25,017 nucleotides of DNA from ZC4RG42 sp036676355 (lineage in GTDB: Bacteria > Pseudomonadota > Gammaproteobacteria > Burkholderiales > SG8-39): NCBI GenBank assembly GCA_036676355.1, contig JAKFDA010000019.1, forward strand, positions 1 to 25,017, read 5' to 3'. Within the stretch, counting starts at the first letter, position 1; each line of letters starts with the position of its first letter. Under the pieces are notes generated by a model, which was given only the letters and a program-made list of their open reading frames with translations, did not search any database and was not told where the DNA came from. The translations under genes were made by a program, and so were the position numbers. Shown in pieces: positions 15,779 through 22,695 of this stretch.

Positions 15779-16870
15779 GTGAGCGAACTGTACATCGGAC
15801 TGATGTCGGGAACCAGTCTGGATGGTGTAGACGCCGCGCTGGTCGATTTCTCCAAGGCTCGCGGCGAATTGCTCGCCACCCATTTCCTCCCCTACCCGGA
15901 CTCGCTGCGCGCCGAAGCACTCGCGCTCAATACGCCGGGCGAGGATGAAATTCATCGCGCCTCGATGCTGGCAAACGAGGTCGGCCGACTGTATGCCGAA
16001 GCGGTGCTCGCACTGCTCAAAAACGCGCACTGCGAAGCGAGCACAATCGCCGCGATCGGCAGCCACGGTCAAACCATTCGCCACCGCCCCGCCTGCGGCT
16101 ATAGCACGCAAATCAGCCACCCCGCGCTCATCGCCGAACGCACGGGAATCCGGGTCGTCGCCGACTTCCGCATGCGTGACATCGCAGCGGGCGGACAGGG
16201 GGCGCCGCTCGTTCCGGCATTTCATGCAAGCTGCTTCCGCGATTCATCGAAAAACAGGGTGATCCTGAATCTGGGCGGCATCGCCAACGTGACCTACCTG
16301 CCGACATCGGGCGTGACGATTGGCTTCGATACCGGTCCCGGCAACCTAATGATGGATATGTGGTGTCTGCGGCATCGCGGTGCCGCCTTCGATGCCGCAG
16401 GCGCATGGGCCGCGAGCGGAACCGTGATCGCATCACTGCTGGCCGACATGCGAGACGATGCCTATTTCGCCAGACAACCGCCCAAGAGCACCGGACGCGA
16501 TGATTTCAACGAACGATGGCTGGCGCGATTCGCGCCGGACCGCTTTGCGGCGGCGGACGTACAGGCGACATTAACCGAGTTGAGCGCGGTAACCATCGGC
16601 GATGCCGTACGCCGGTTCTGCCCGGGCACGCATGAGCTTTATGCATGCGGTGGCGGCGCTTCCAACACGCGTCTACTGCAGCGGCTGCAAACGTACCTCG
16701 GCGATGTGGAAGTGGCTACGACGGCGCAGCTCGGCCTGCATCCGGATTGGGTCGAAGCCGTGGCGTTCGCCTGGCTCGCGCGTCAGGCTGTGCTCGGCCT
16801 TTCCGGCAACCTTCCCGAAGTCACCGGCGCCAGCGGTGCGCGAATCCTCGGGGCGATCTACCCCGCGTAA
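15779..16870 (+). CDS. anmK: Anhydro-N-acetylmuramic acid kinase
   Basis: A 363-residue cytoplasmic sugar kinase that hydrolyses and phosphorylates 1,6-anhydro-MurNAc to MurNAc-6-phosphate in cell-wall recycling. The start GLMSGTSLDGVDAAL is the family hallmark; further blocks are IGSHGQTIRH, VADFRMRDIAAGGQGAPLVP, LNLGGIANVTYL and GFDTGPGN (ATPase fold of the ASKHA type), and CGGGASN near the end. Length is normal. Start is GTG at 15779 with AAGG upstream, at 15 nt from the M23 stop. It ends 10 nt before a strong bidirectional terminator. Confidence 0.96.
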   Translation: MSELYIGLMSGTSLDGVDAALVDFSKARGELLATHFLPYPDSLRAEALALNTPGEDEIHRASMLANEVGRLYAEAVLALLKNAHCEASTIAAIGSHGQTIRHRPACGYSTQISHPALIAERTGIRVVADFRMRDIAAGGQGAPLVPAFHASCFRDSSKNRVILNLGGIANVTYLPTSGVTIGFDTGPGNLMMDMWCLRHRGAAFDAAGAWAASGTVIASLLADMRDDAYFARQPPKSTGRDDFNERWLARFAPDRFAAADVQATLTELSAVTIGDAVRRFCPGTHELYACGGGASNTRLLQRLQTYLGDVEVATTAQLGLHPDWVEAVAFAWLARQAVLGLSGNLPEVTGASGARILGAIYPA

Positions 16871-16880
16871 AATGAAACGC

Positions 16881-16910
16881 AAAAAAAAAGCGGCCCTGGG
16901 CCGCTTTTTT
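16881..16910. terminator. Bidirectional intrinsic terminator (anmK / erpA)
   Basis: A GCGGCC/GGCCGC stem (16890-16895 and 16899-16904) with a 3-nt loop is flanked by nine A on the left and six T on the right. It lies between the converging anmK and erpA genes and can end both transcripts. Confidence 0.92.
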
Positions 16911-16922
16911 GGGTGAACGCGT

Positions 16923-17273
16923 TTAAGCCGAGAACGACGATCCGCAGCCGCAGGTGCTCTGCGCATTCGGATTCTTGATCACGAACTGCGCGCCCTCCAG
17001 GCCTTCGGTGTAGTCGATTTCAGCGCCGACCAGATACTGATAGCTCATCGGATCGATCAGTAACGACACTCCGTTCTTTTCCATTACCGTGTCATCGTCG
17101 TTGGTGATTTCGTCGAACGTGAATCCGTACTGAAAGCCGGAACAGCCGCCACCGCTCACGAATACCCGCAATTTCAGCTCGGTGTTGCCTTCTTCATCGA
17201 TCAATTGCTTGACCTTGCTCGCCGCGCTGTCTGTGAAAACCAGGGGTGCCGGCATATCGGTGGCCATATCCAT
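16923..17273 (-). CDS. erpA: Iron-sulfur cluster insertion protein ErpA
   Basis: A 116-residue A-type Fe-S carrier that delivers clusters to target apoproteins. The three ligand cysteines are Cys44 (GGGCSGF), Cys108 and Cys110 (STCGCGSSF). The length and the acidic FDEITNDDDTVME loop fit ErpA better than IscA. A good GGAG ribosome binding site lies 8 nt before the ATG, and a strong promoter is readable upstream. It has its own terminator shared with anmK and looks monocistronic. Confidence 0.94.
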   Translation of the reverse strand: MDMATDMPAPLVFTDSAASKVKQLIDEEGNTELKLRVFVSGGGCSGFQYGFTFDEITNDDDTVMEKNGVSLLIDPMSYQYLVGAEIDYTEGLEGAQFVIKNPNAQSTCGCGSSFSA

Positions 17274-17300
17274 ACTGCTCTCCTAAACTCGCACGAAAAG

Positions 17301-17329
17301 ATTATCCGCAACTGCCTGGATCGGGTCAA
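17301..17329 (-). promoter_or_regulatory. erpA promoter
   Basis: On the minus strand: -35 TTGACC (17329-17324), 17-bp spacer, -10 GATAAT (17306-17301). The start of transcription should be near 17293, giving a short 5' leader of about 20 nt with a GGAG site. No IscR-like dyad was recognised. Confidence 0.7.
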
Positions 17330-17372
17330 CGCAGCCGAATCACAATCGCGCGCCTTCCTGATCGCATTCAAC

Positions 17373-17411
17373 AAAAAGCCTGCAATGCGTAGGGCTATTA
17401 ATCCAGCAGGC
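17373..17411 (-). terminator. Probable argC terminator
   Basis: On the minus strand a GCCTGC/GCAGGC stem (17411-17406 and 17383-17378) with a 22-nt loop is followed by TTTTTG. The stem is short and the loop long, so it is only a moderate terminator. It sits 59 nt after the argC stop and before the erpA promoter, where one would be expected. Confidence 0.5.
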
Positions 17412-17469
17412 CCATTTCAGAGCAGGCCGCGCGCCAAAGGTTCAACGTCATCTGCGGCTTACGCCACAC

Positions 17470-18498
17470 TCAAGGCAACACCGGAATCTGATCCAGTGCC
17501 GTGTCTTCGTCCAAACCGTACATGATATTGAGATTCTGCACCGCCTGGCCGGCAGCCCCCTTCATCAGATTATCGATGACGGACAGCACGACCAGTGTAT
17601 CCCCACCTTGCGGCCGGTGGACCGCCATACGGCAAATGTTCGCGGCGCGGACCGAACGCGTATCCGGGTGGCGCCCCGCCGGCAGCACGTCGATGAACGG
17701 CTCGTTCCGATAACGTTCTTCGTACAGTCGCTGAAAATCGGCCTCTTTGGTGATCCGCGCGTACAGCGTTGCATGAATCCCGCGAATCATCGGCGTGAGA
17801 TGCGGCACGAAAGTCAGGCCGACCGGCCGACCCGCCGCACGCGTCAGCCCCTGCCGCACTTCGGGCAGGTGACGATGTCCGGCAACGCCATAGGCCGAGA
17901 AATTGTCCGCTGCTTCGGCGAACATGACATGCGTCTCGGCTTTCCGGCCCGCGCCCGAAACGCCCGATTTGACGTCCGCGATGAGATGGTCCAGATCGAC
18001 CACGCCTGCTTCCACCAGCGGCAGAAAACCGAGTTGCGTCGCGGTCGGATAACAACCGGGGTTGGCGACAAGCCGGGCCTTCTTGATCGCCTCGCGATTG
18101 ACTTCCGGCAGGCCGTAGACGGCTTCGGCTACCAGTTCGGGCGCCGCATGCTTCATTTTGTACCACTTCTCCCACTCCGCGACATCGCTGAAGCGGAAAT
18201 CGGCGGCGAGATCGATAACGCGCACGCCGGCCTCGAGCAGCGCCCGCACTTCATTCATCGCCACGCCGTTAGGCGTCGCGTAGAACACGACATCGCATTG
18301 ATCCAGTTTCGCCGCCGCAGGTTCGCTGAAGGCGAGTTGCACCCGACCGCGCAGCGACGGAAACATGTCGCTCACCGGCATGCCGGCTTCTTTGCGCGAG
18401 GTAATGGCCTTCAGTTCGACATGGGGATGCTGGGCCAGCAAGCGCAGCAATTCGACACCGGTGTATCCCGTGCCGCCGACGATTCCCACCTTGATCAT
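17470..18498 (-). CDS. argC: N-acetyl-gamma-glutamyl-phosphate reductase
   Basis: A 342-residue NADPH-dependent enzyme that reduces N-acetylglutamyl-5-phosphate to the semialdehyde, the third step of arginine synthesis. The Rossmann motif GIVGGTGYTG (5-14) and the active-site Cys149 in ANPGCYPT are both clear, with the HRHLPE and HLTPMIRGIHATLY blocks further on. I chose ATG 18498, where the fold begins and AAGGG lies 7 nt upstream; the open frame to 18564 would read through the rpsI terminator region. A weak promoter candidate (TTGTTC, 18-bp spacer, TAGATT) lies just upstream. Confidence 0.96.
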   Translation of the reverse strand: MIKVGIVGGTGYTGVELLRLLAQHPHVELKAITSRKEAGMPVSDMFPSLRGRVQLAFSEPAAAKLDQCDVVFYATPNGVAMNEVRALLEAGVRVIDLAADFRFSDVAEWEKWYKMKHAAPELVAEAVYGLPEVNREAIKKARLVANPGCYPTATQLGFLPLVEAGVVDLDHLIADVKSGVSGAGRKAETHVMFAEAADNFSAYGVAGHRHLPEVRQGLTRAAGRPVGLTFVPHLTPMIRGIHATLYARITKEADFQRLYEERYRNEPFIDVLPAGRHPDTRSVRAANICRMAVHRPQGGDTLVVLSVIDNLMKGAAGQAVQNLNIMYGLDEDTALDQIPVLP

Positions 18499-18562
18499 GT
18501 CTGCCCTTTTCGAATCTATGACGCCGAAACGCGCCGGAACAACATCGCTACCGTTTAAAGAC

Positions 18563-18591
18563 AAAAAAGCCGCCTCGAGGGCGGCTTTTTT
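18563..18591 (-). terminator. rpsI-rplM operon terminator
   Basis: A GCCGCC/GGCGGC stem (18569-18574 and 18580-18585) with a 5-nt loop is flanked by six A and six T, so it can work in both directions. It lies 20 nt downstream of the rpsI stop and insulates argC from ribosomal-protein transcription. Confidence 0.9.
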
Positions 18592-18610
18592 GGATTGCGC
18601 AAAAGCGCGC

Positions 18611-19003
18611 TTAACGCTTGGAGAACTGCTTGCGACGTCGCGCCTTGTGGAAGCCGACTTTCTTGCGTTCCACTTCGCGTGCGTCGCGCGTTACCAGACC
18701 AGCCTTGGACAGCGCCGGTTTGAGGTTCGCGTCGTACTCGATCAGTGCACGGGTGATGCCGTGACGCACCGCGCCCGCCTGGCCAAACTCGCCGCCGCCA
18801 TCGACGTTCACCTTGATGTCGAAGGTGCTGAGCATATCGACCAGTTGCAACGGCTGGCGCACCACCATGCGGCCGGTTTCGCGACCGAAGTATTCGTCGA
18901 CCGGCTTGTCGTTCACAACGAACTGGCCCTTACCGGGCTTGATGAACACACGCGCCACCGCGCTCTTGCGACGGCCCGTGCCGTAGTAGTACTCGCCGAC
19001 CAT
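18611..19003 (-). CDS. rpsI: 30S ribosomal protein S9
   Basis: A 130-residue ribosomal protein of the small-subunit head. The start YYYGTGRRKSAVARV and the basic C-terminal tail ending KARRRKQFSKR, which reaches to the P-site tRNA, are both canonical. Its ATG shares a base with the rplM stop (TGATG), so translation of the two is coupled, as in almost all bacteria. Confidence 0.98.
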   Translation of the reverse strand: MVGEYYYGTGRRKSAVARVFIKPGKGQFVVNDKPVDEYFGRETGRMVVRQPLQLVDMLSTFDIKVNVDGGGEFGQAGAVRHGITRALIEYDANLKPALSKAGLVTRDAREVERKKVGFHKARRRKQFSKR

Positions 19004-19434
19004 CAGTTCAACTCCAGAGATTTGGGCTGCTGCGCGGAATGGGGATGCACGTCATCCGCGTATACCTTGAGTTTTTTCGCCATCGCGTAGCCGAGCGGGC
19101 CTTTGGGCAGCATGCCCTTGACCGCCTTTTCGAGCACTCGAGCGGGGTAACGACCATGCAGTTTCTCGAAGGTCGTTTCGTAAATGCCACCCGGATAGCC
19201 GGTGTGGCGATAATATTTTTTCTGCAGGGCCTTGTCGCCGGTCACGCGCAACTTGGCGGCGTTGACGACCACAATATAGTCGCCTGTGTCGACGTGAGGC
19301 GTGAATTCGGGCTTGTGCTTGCCACGCAGGCGCAGAGCGATTTGGGCGGCAAGCCGGCCGAGCACCTTGTCGGAGGCATCCACGACAAACCAGTCGCGAC
19401 GCACTTCATGCGGCTTGGCGGAAAACGTCTTCAT
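19003..19434 (-). CDS. rplM: 50S ribosomal protein L13
   Basis: A 143-residue early-assembly protein of the large subunit. The opening MKTFSAKPHEVRRDWFVVDA, the GRLAAQIALRLRGKHK segment, and the PGGIYETTFEKLHGRYP..AVKGMLPKGPLG blocks are diagnostic. It is the first gene of the rplM-rpsI operon and has a near-consensus promoter 43-71 nt upstream. There is no strong Shine-Dalgarno sequence (TAAGAATC region), which leaves room for translational feedback, although none can be shown here. Confidence 0.98.
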   Translation of the reverse strand: MKTFSAKPHEVRRDWFVVDASDKVLGRLAAQIALRLRGKHKPEFTPHVDTGDYIVVVNAAKLRVTGDKALQKKYYRHTGYPGGIYETTFEKLHGRYPARVLEKAVKGMLPKGPLGYAMAKKLKVYADDVHPHSAQQPKSLELN

Positions 19435-19476
19435 GATTCAGATTCTTAAGGTTGGTACAGCCAGAGGAAGCGCGGG

Positions 19477-19505
19477 ATTCTAATTTCCGCGCGCCAGTAT
19501 GTCAA
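19477..19505 (-). promoter_or_regulatory. rplM-rpsI operon promoter
   Basis: On the minus strand: perfect -35 TTGACA (19505-19500), 17-bp spacer, -10 TAGAAT (19482-19477), followed by a GC-rich discriminator (CCCGCGC) as expected for a growth-rate-controlled ribosomal promoter. It starts 13 nt after the upstream sRNA terminator. Confidence 0.85.
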
Positions 19506-19517
19506 ACTGAGCCCAGC

Positions 19518-19548
19518 AAAAAAAAACGCAGTCCCGAGGGACTGCGTT
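19518..19548 (-). terminator. Strong intrinsic terminator upstream of rplM promoter
   Basis: On the minus strand an AACGCAGTCCC/GGGACTGCGTT stem (19548-19538 and 19535-19525; the real loop is about 4 nt) is followed by a run of nine T. No minus-strand protein gene ends here: the nearest to the right on this strand is coq7, with two plus-strand genes in between. It therefore most likely ends the small RNA described separately. Confidence 0.9.
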
Positions 19549-19627
19549 CAAATTCCACCAAGAGGAGGAGGTGGAGGAGACACTCGGACGCTTGCCAGAG
19601 GAGGAGGGAAAAGCAATCGCCCGAGAC
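19518..19627 (-). ncRNA. Putative small RNA with anti-Shine-Dalgarno hairpin loops
   Basis: This is a predicted transcript of about 110 nt. A promoter candidate on the minus strand is TTGCGC (19662-19657), 17-bp spacer, GACAAT (19639-19634), so the start would be near 19627. The RNA would contain a small 5' stem (CGCC/GGCG), then CCCUCCUCCUCU in a weakly closed loop (UUGC/GCAA, 19616-19613 and 19595-19592). Next comes a 6-bp hairpin UCCACC/GGUGGA (19575-19570 and 19559-19554) with UCCUCCUCUU in its loop, and last the strong terminator. C/U-rich loops complementary to the Shine-Dalgarno sequence are known from several proteobacterial sRNA families that repress translation. No open reading frame of note lies in it. 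Start site and expression are inferred. Confidence 0.55.
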
Positions 19628-19727
19628 AGGCGTATTGTCCGATAGTGTTTTGTGCGGCGCAAACTAATTTTGTGCATGGCAGCATAAATAACATCATGGG
19701 TCGAGCGCGCGGTTCGCGAAGCGATCG

Positions 19728-19753
19728 AAATCGATCGATTTGCCGCCTACAAT
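19728..19753 (+). promoter_or_regulatory. OsmC-gene promoter region with a 14-bp palindrome
   Basis: A -10-like TACAAT (19748-19753) lies 23 nt before the OsmC start. Where the -35 should be, there is no TTGACA-like sequence but a perfect palindrome AAATCGATCGATTT (19728-19741). The location would suit an operator or activator site; the regulator is unknown. Confidence 0.4.
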
Positions 19754-19776
19754 CGGTGCTTTTCAAGGGAATCGCC

Positions 19777-20199
19777 ATGGAATGCACGGTCAAATGGGTC
19801 GATGGAATGAGCTTCGTTGCCGAAACTGGGAGCGGCCACGTACTCAACATGGACGGCGCACCGGATGGCGGCGGCCGCAACCTTGCTCCGCGCCCCATGG
19901 AGACCATGCTCGCCGGCGCCGGTGGCTGCACGGCCTATGACGTCGTCCTGATTCTCAAACGCAGCGGACAGGACGTGCGCGGCTGCGATATCCAGGTTCA
20001 GGCCGAGCGCGCCGAAACGGACCCGAAAGTTTTCACGAAAATCCACATGCACTTCGTCATTCGCGGCCGCAATCTCCGTCCGGCCCTGGTTGAAAGCGCG
20101 ATCAAGCTTTCCCATACCAAATACTGCTCAGCCACGACGATGCTCGGCAAGACGGCTGAAATCACGCACGATTACGAGCTCATTGACGATACGCTGTAG
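19777..20199 (+). CDS. OsmC/Ohr-family protein
   Basis: A 140-residue protein of the OsmC superfamily (YhfA-like branch). The two conserved cysteines that reduce organic hydroperoxides in Ohr/OsmC correspond to Cys51 (GAGGCTAYDV) and Cys117 (TKYCSAT), both present. The gap between them and the APRPMETMLAGAGGC motif fit the family. The substrate is not certain for this branch. ATG 19777 is preceded by AAGGGA at a proper distance; the open frame starts further upstream (19645), but that stretch is arginine-rich and has no ribosome binding site. It stands alone, on the opposite strand from rplM and coq7. Confidence 0.88.
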   Translation: MECTVKWVDGMSFVAETGSGHVLNMDGAPDGGGRNLAPRPMETMLAGAGGCTAYDVVLILKRSGQDVRGCDIQVQAERAETDPKVFTKIHMHFVIRGRNLRPALVESAIKLSHTKYCSATTMLGKTAEITHDYELIDDTL

Positions 20200-20240
20200 C
20201 AAAAACCACACACTTTCACGTATGTAGTCGCGTGTCGCGT

Positions 20241-20270
20241 TTGGCGATGCGCATTGCCCCTCCCTATACT
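20241..20270 (+). promoter_or_regulatory. Probable promoter of the FadL-like gene
   Basis: -35 TTGGCG (20241-20246), 18-bp spacer, -10 TATACT (20265-20270). It is 44 nt upstream of the start codon and 42 nt after the OsmC stop. Confidence 0.5.
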
Positions 20271-20313
20271 GACCCCTGCGTTCTGTCGTTACTTCTTCTA
20301 CAAGGAGACGTAG

Positions 20314-21663
20314 ATGGGTTCCCGCAGCCATAAGAATCGCAAAACCGCATCGGTCGTTGTTGCACTCACCGCAGCAGCCACGTGGGGAGGCGGCGCACAC
20401 GCGAGTGGGTTTGCGTTGATGGAACAGAACGCCAGTGGGCTTGGCAACGCCTATGCGGGCCAGGCCGCTGCGGCAGAAGACGCCAGCACGATTTTCTTCA
20501 ATCCGGCCGGAATGACGTATATCGGGAGCCGCCAAATCGTCGGCGTGGTGCATGCAATCAGCCCGGATACCGAGTTCAACGATAAAGGTTCGACAGGACC
20601 ACTCCCGTTTCCGCCACCGATTGGTCATCCGCTGGGGGGAGACGGTGGCGATGCCGGCGATCTGGCAATAGTCCCTAATCTGTACGGTTCGTGGGAAGTG
20701 ATTCCCGGAACCGTATGGGTCGGATTGGGTTTCGGCGCCCCATTTGGTTTGAAGACGGATTACGACAAGGATTGGATCGGCCGCTTCCACGGCACCAAAT
20801 CCGAGGTCAAGACAATCAACATCAATCCATCAATTGCGTGGAAAGCAAACGAAACCGTTTCGTTGGGGCTGGGCTTGAATCTGCAGAAATTCGACGCAGA
20901 GCTTGCCAATGCCGTCAGCTATACCGCTATCAGCGGCGGCCTGATTCCGAATAGTGAAGGCATCGCCACCGTAGAGGGTGACGACTGGGCCTGGGGCTGG
21001 AACGCGGGCATCATGATCAACCTCACTCCGGCCACCCGCGTGGGTATCTCGTATCGATCGACCATTGAATACGATCTCGAAGGCGACGTGAGTTTCAAAA
21101 ATCGCCCTGCTCCGCTCGCAGCTTTAGTACCCAATGGCGATATCAAAGCAGAGGTTGAAACGCCCGACTCCTTCTCCGTCGCGCTTGCCCACCAATTCAC
21201 CCCGAAACTGCAACTGCTCGCGGATTACACGTGGACGGGGTGGGATTCGATTCAGGCTATCGAGATCTTTCGCGACAACGGCGTCGGTCTGAACCGTCTT
21301 GAGCTCAATATGCACGATTCCTGGCGTATGGGTGTCGGATTGAACTATCGGCTCGACGACGCGTGGAAACTGCGCGCCGGTATGGCCTACGATCGTGCAG
21401 CCATCCGCGACGGTCGCACACCTCGCCTGCCGGACGAGGATCGCCTATGGGCCACTATCGGGGCACAGTGGAATGTCTCTAAGCAAACTGCTATCGACTT
21501 CGGATACGCCTACATCACGACAAGAGGTGACGCAGACGTCAATCTACCAAGTATGCAAACGCCGACGGCCGATTTTCCCACCTCTTTGCCGCGAGGTAAC
21601 CTGGTGGGCGACTATGATGCCAAGGTGCACATCTTCAGCGTACAGGCGCGTTATTCGTTCTGA
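20314..21663 (+). CDS. FadL/OmpP1/TodX-family outer membrane transporter
   Basis: A 449-residue outer-membrane beta-barrel for uptake of hydrophobic compounds such as long-chain fatty acids or aromatic hydrocarbons. There is a signal peptide with likely cleavage after AHA (residue 30), then the family N-terminal hatch SGFALMEQNASGLGNAYAG and the NPAG motif (63-66, FFNPAGMTYI). The barrel ends with a C-terminal aromatic residue (VQARYSF), as needed for BAM assembly. A Pro/Gly-rich loop (GPLPFPPPIGHPLGGDGGDAGD) near residue 93 is a variable surface region. ATG 20314 has an excellent AAGGAGA site. It has its own promoter candidate and terminator, so it is a single-gene unit. The substrate cannot be told. 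Confidence 0.92.
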   Translation: MGSRSHKNRKTASVVVALTAAATWGGGAHASGFALMEQNASGLGNAYAGQAAAAEDASTIFFNPAGMTYIGSRQIVGVVHAISPDTEFNDKGSTGPLPFPPPIGHPLGGDGGDAGDLAIVPNLYGSWEVIPGTVWVGLGFGAPFGLKTDYDKDWIGRFHGTKSEVKTININPSIAWKANETVSLGLGLNLQKFDAELANAVSYTAISGGLIPNSEGIATVEGDDWAWGWNAGIMINLTPATRVGISYRSTIEYDLEGDVSFKNRPAPLAALVPNGDIKAEVETPDSFSVALAHQFTPKLQLLADYTWTGWDSIQAIEIFRDNGVGLNRLELNMHDSWRMGVGLNYRLDDAWKLRAGMAYDRAAIRDGRTPRLPDEDRLWATIGAQWNVSKQTAIDFGYAYITTRGDADVNLPSMQTPTADFPTSLPRGNLVGDYDAKVHIFSVQARYSF

Positions 21664-21677
21664 CCGGATCAGCGCCA

Positions 21678-21711
21678 ACAAAAACGGCCGCTTTCAAGCG
21701 GCCGTTTTTGT
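21678..21711 (+). terminator. Terminator of the FadL-like gene
   Basis: A CGGCCGC/GCGGCCG stem (21685-21691 and 21698-21704) with a 6-nt loop and TTTTTG after it lies about 20 nt past the stop codon. A-rich sequence on the other side would allow weak action for coq7 transcripts coming from the right. Confidence 0.9.
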
Positions 21712-21751
21712 TTGGAGCGTCTGCTGCAGGTACCTACCCAAGTGCCCCGTG

Positions 21752-21861
21752 GAGCCGTTCGTAGTGAGCCTTTGATTCTTCGGTGTAGCCGCTCGTCGTG
21801 ACCGCGAGCCCTTCGTCAAGTTCGGGACAGGCTCTGCGAGCAGTCGAACCATGAACGGACT
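21752..21861. repeat. Degenerate intergenic repeat (CCGTTCGT...GACAGGCTC type)
   Basis: This stretch contains GAGCCGTTCGTAGTGAGCC at its left, CCCTTCGTCAAGTTCGGGA and CAGGCTC in its middle and GTCGAACCATGAACGG at its right. These are worn pieces of the widespread intergenic repeat with the core 'CTTCGACAAGCTCAGGACAGGCTC'. The outer ends form an imperfect inverted repeat (CCGTTCGTAGT against CCGTTCATGGT). It lies between the FadL-like terminator and coq7. Confidence 0.55.
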
Positions 21862-21918
21862 CCGAATTACTAAAAACACCTGCGTAAAACCATCGAATCT
21901 CAGGACCAAAGATATCGC

Positions 21919-22545
21919 TCAAACCCAGTGTGAAACCGTCGTCATCACCTTCGCGCTCGCGGACATCGCATGCTTCACCGGCAGCGGAAGTTCGCGCGCG
22001 CCGAGCGCTTCGGCCGTGGCGGCGTGCTGCGCCTCGTCCTGCTCCATCGCCTCGACAATCGCACGCGTCTTCGTATCCAGCGGGCTCAGACGTTCCAGGT
22101 GGCCGCGCAGATGGCGTTCAACCTGCTTTTCCGTCTCTTTCAGGAAACCAAGATTCCAGGTTTCGCCGAAACGGCCCGCCACATAACCGATGCTCAACGC
22201 GCCGGTGAACCACAGCGGGTTCAAAAAACTCGTACGGCCACCAAGCTGCTCGATACGCTGCTCGCACCAGGCCAGGTGATCCTCTTCTTCACGCGCGGCC
22301 TGCGAGAGCGCCTGCTTCGTTTCCGCATTCCGCGAAGCAAGCGCCTGCCCTTGATAGAGCGCCTGTGCACACACCTCGCCGCAGTGATTCACACGCATCA
22401 GCGCGGCCGACAACTTACGTTCCTTTCCGTCCAACGGTGCATCGGGCAGCGATTCTCCCGGCACGGATCGCGCGGCTTGCGGGCGACCGAACACGGTGCG
22501 TAGTCCGCGGTCGAAAGTGATAATGGTGGTGTCGAGATCAAACAT
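21919..22545 (-). CDS. coq7: 2-polyprenyl-3-methyl-6-methoxy-1,4-benzoquinone monooxygenase (Coq7)
   Basis: A 208-residue di-iron hydroxylase of ubiquinone synthesis (demethoxyubiquinone hydroxylase). The iron-ligand motifs are visible: Glu57 in NHCGEVCAQ, the first ExxH in REEEDHLAW (His90), a further Glu in LKETEKQVERHL, and the second ExxH in EQDEAQH (Glu171, His174). This is the Coq7 type used by many betaproteobacteria in place of UbiF. ATG 22545 is the natural start; the ribosome binding site is weak. A promoter is readable 29-56 nt upstream and the gene appears monocistronic. Confidence 0.95.
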   Translation of the reverse strand: MFDLDTTIITFDRGLRTVFGRPQAARSVPGESLPDAPLDGKERKLSAALMRVNHCGEVCAQALYQGQALASRNAETKQALSQAAREEEDHLAWCEQRIEQLGGRTSFLNPLWFTGALSIGYVAGRFGETWNLGFLKETEKQVERHLRGHLERLSPLDTKTRAIVEAMEQDEAQHAATAEALGARELPLPVKHAMSASAKVMTTVSHWV

Positions 22546-22573
22546 GAATGGAAGTCTTCAGTGCGCTGAACGA

Positions 22574-22601
22574 ATCATAGGCTGTGATGCGCGCCGCGCA
22601 A
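22574..22601 (-). promoter_or_regulatory. coq7 promoter
   Basis: On the minus strand: -35 TTGCGC (22601-22596), 16-bp spacer, -10 TATGAT (22579-22574). It lies between the porin terminator and the coq7 start and gives a leader of about 20 nt. Confidence 0.6.
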
Positions 22602-22620
22602 ACCTCGTATCGAGCACAAA

Positions 22621-22650
22621 TAAAAAAAACGGGCGCCCGAAGGCGCCCGT
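22621..22650 (-). terminator. Terminator of porin gene 1
   Basis: On the minus strand an ACGGGCGCC/GGCGCCCGT stem (22650-22642 and 22637-22629) with a 4-nt loop is followed by eight T. It is almost identical to the terminator after porin gene 2. Confidence 0.93.
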
Positions 22651-22695
22651 CAGTTGCTTGATTCCCAGCGAGCCGGAAAACCTGTTTCCTGATTC

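Noticed and set aside
17205..17525. 106-codon plus-strand open frame across the erpA-argC gap
   Set aside because: Its start is antisense to erpA and it runs over the erpA promoter and the argC terminator; no ribosome binding site or known fold.
17608..18558. 316-codon plus-strand open frame
   Set aside because: It is antisense to argC, whose active-site and cofactor motifs are intact; the shadow is Arg/His-rich and ends in the rpsI terminator region.
19554..19611. GAGGAGGAGG blocks on the plus strand as a ribosome binding site
   Set aside because: No start codon with a plausible gene follows at the right distance; the OsmC start is more than 160 nt away and has its own AAGGGA.
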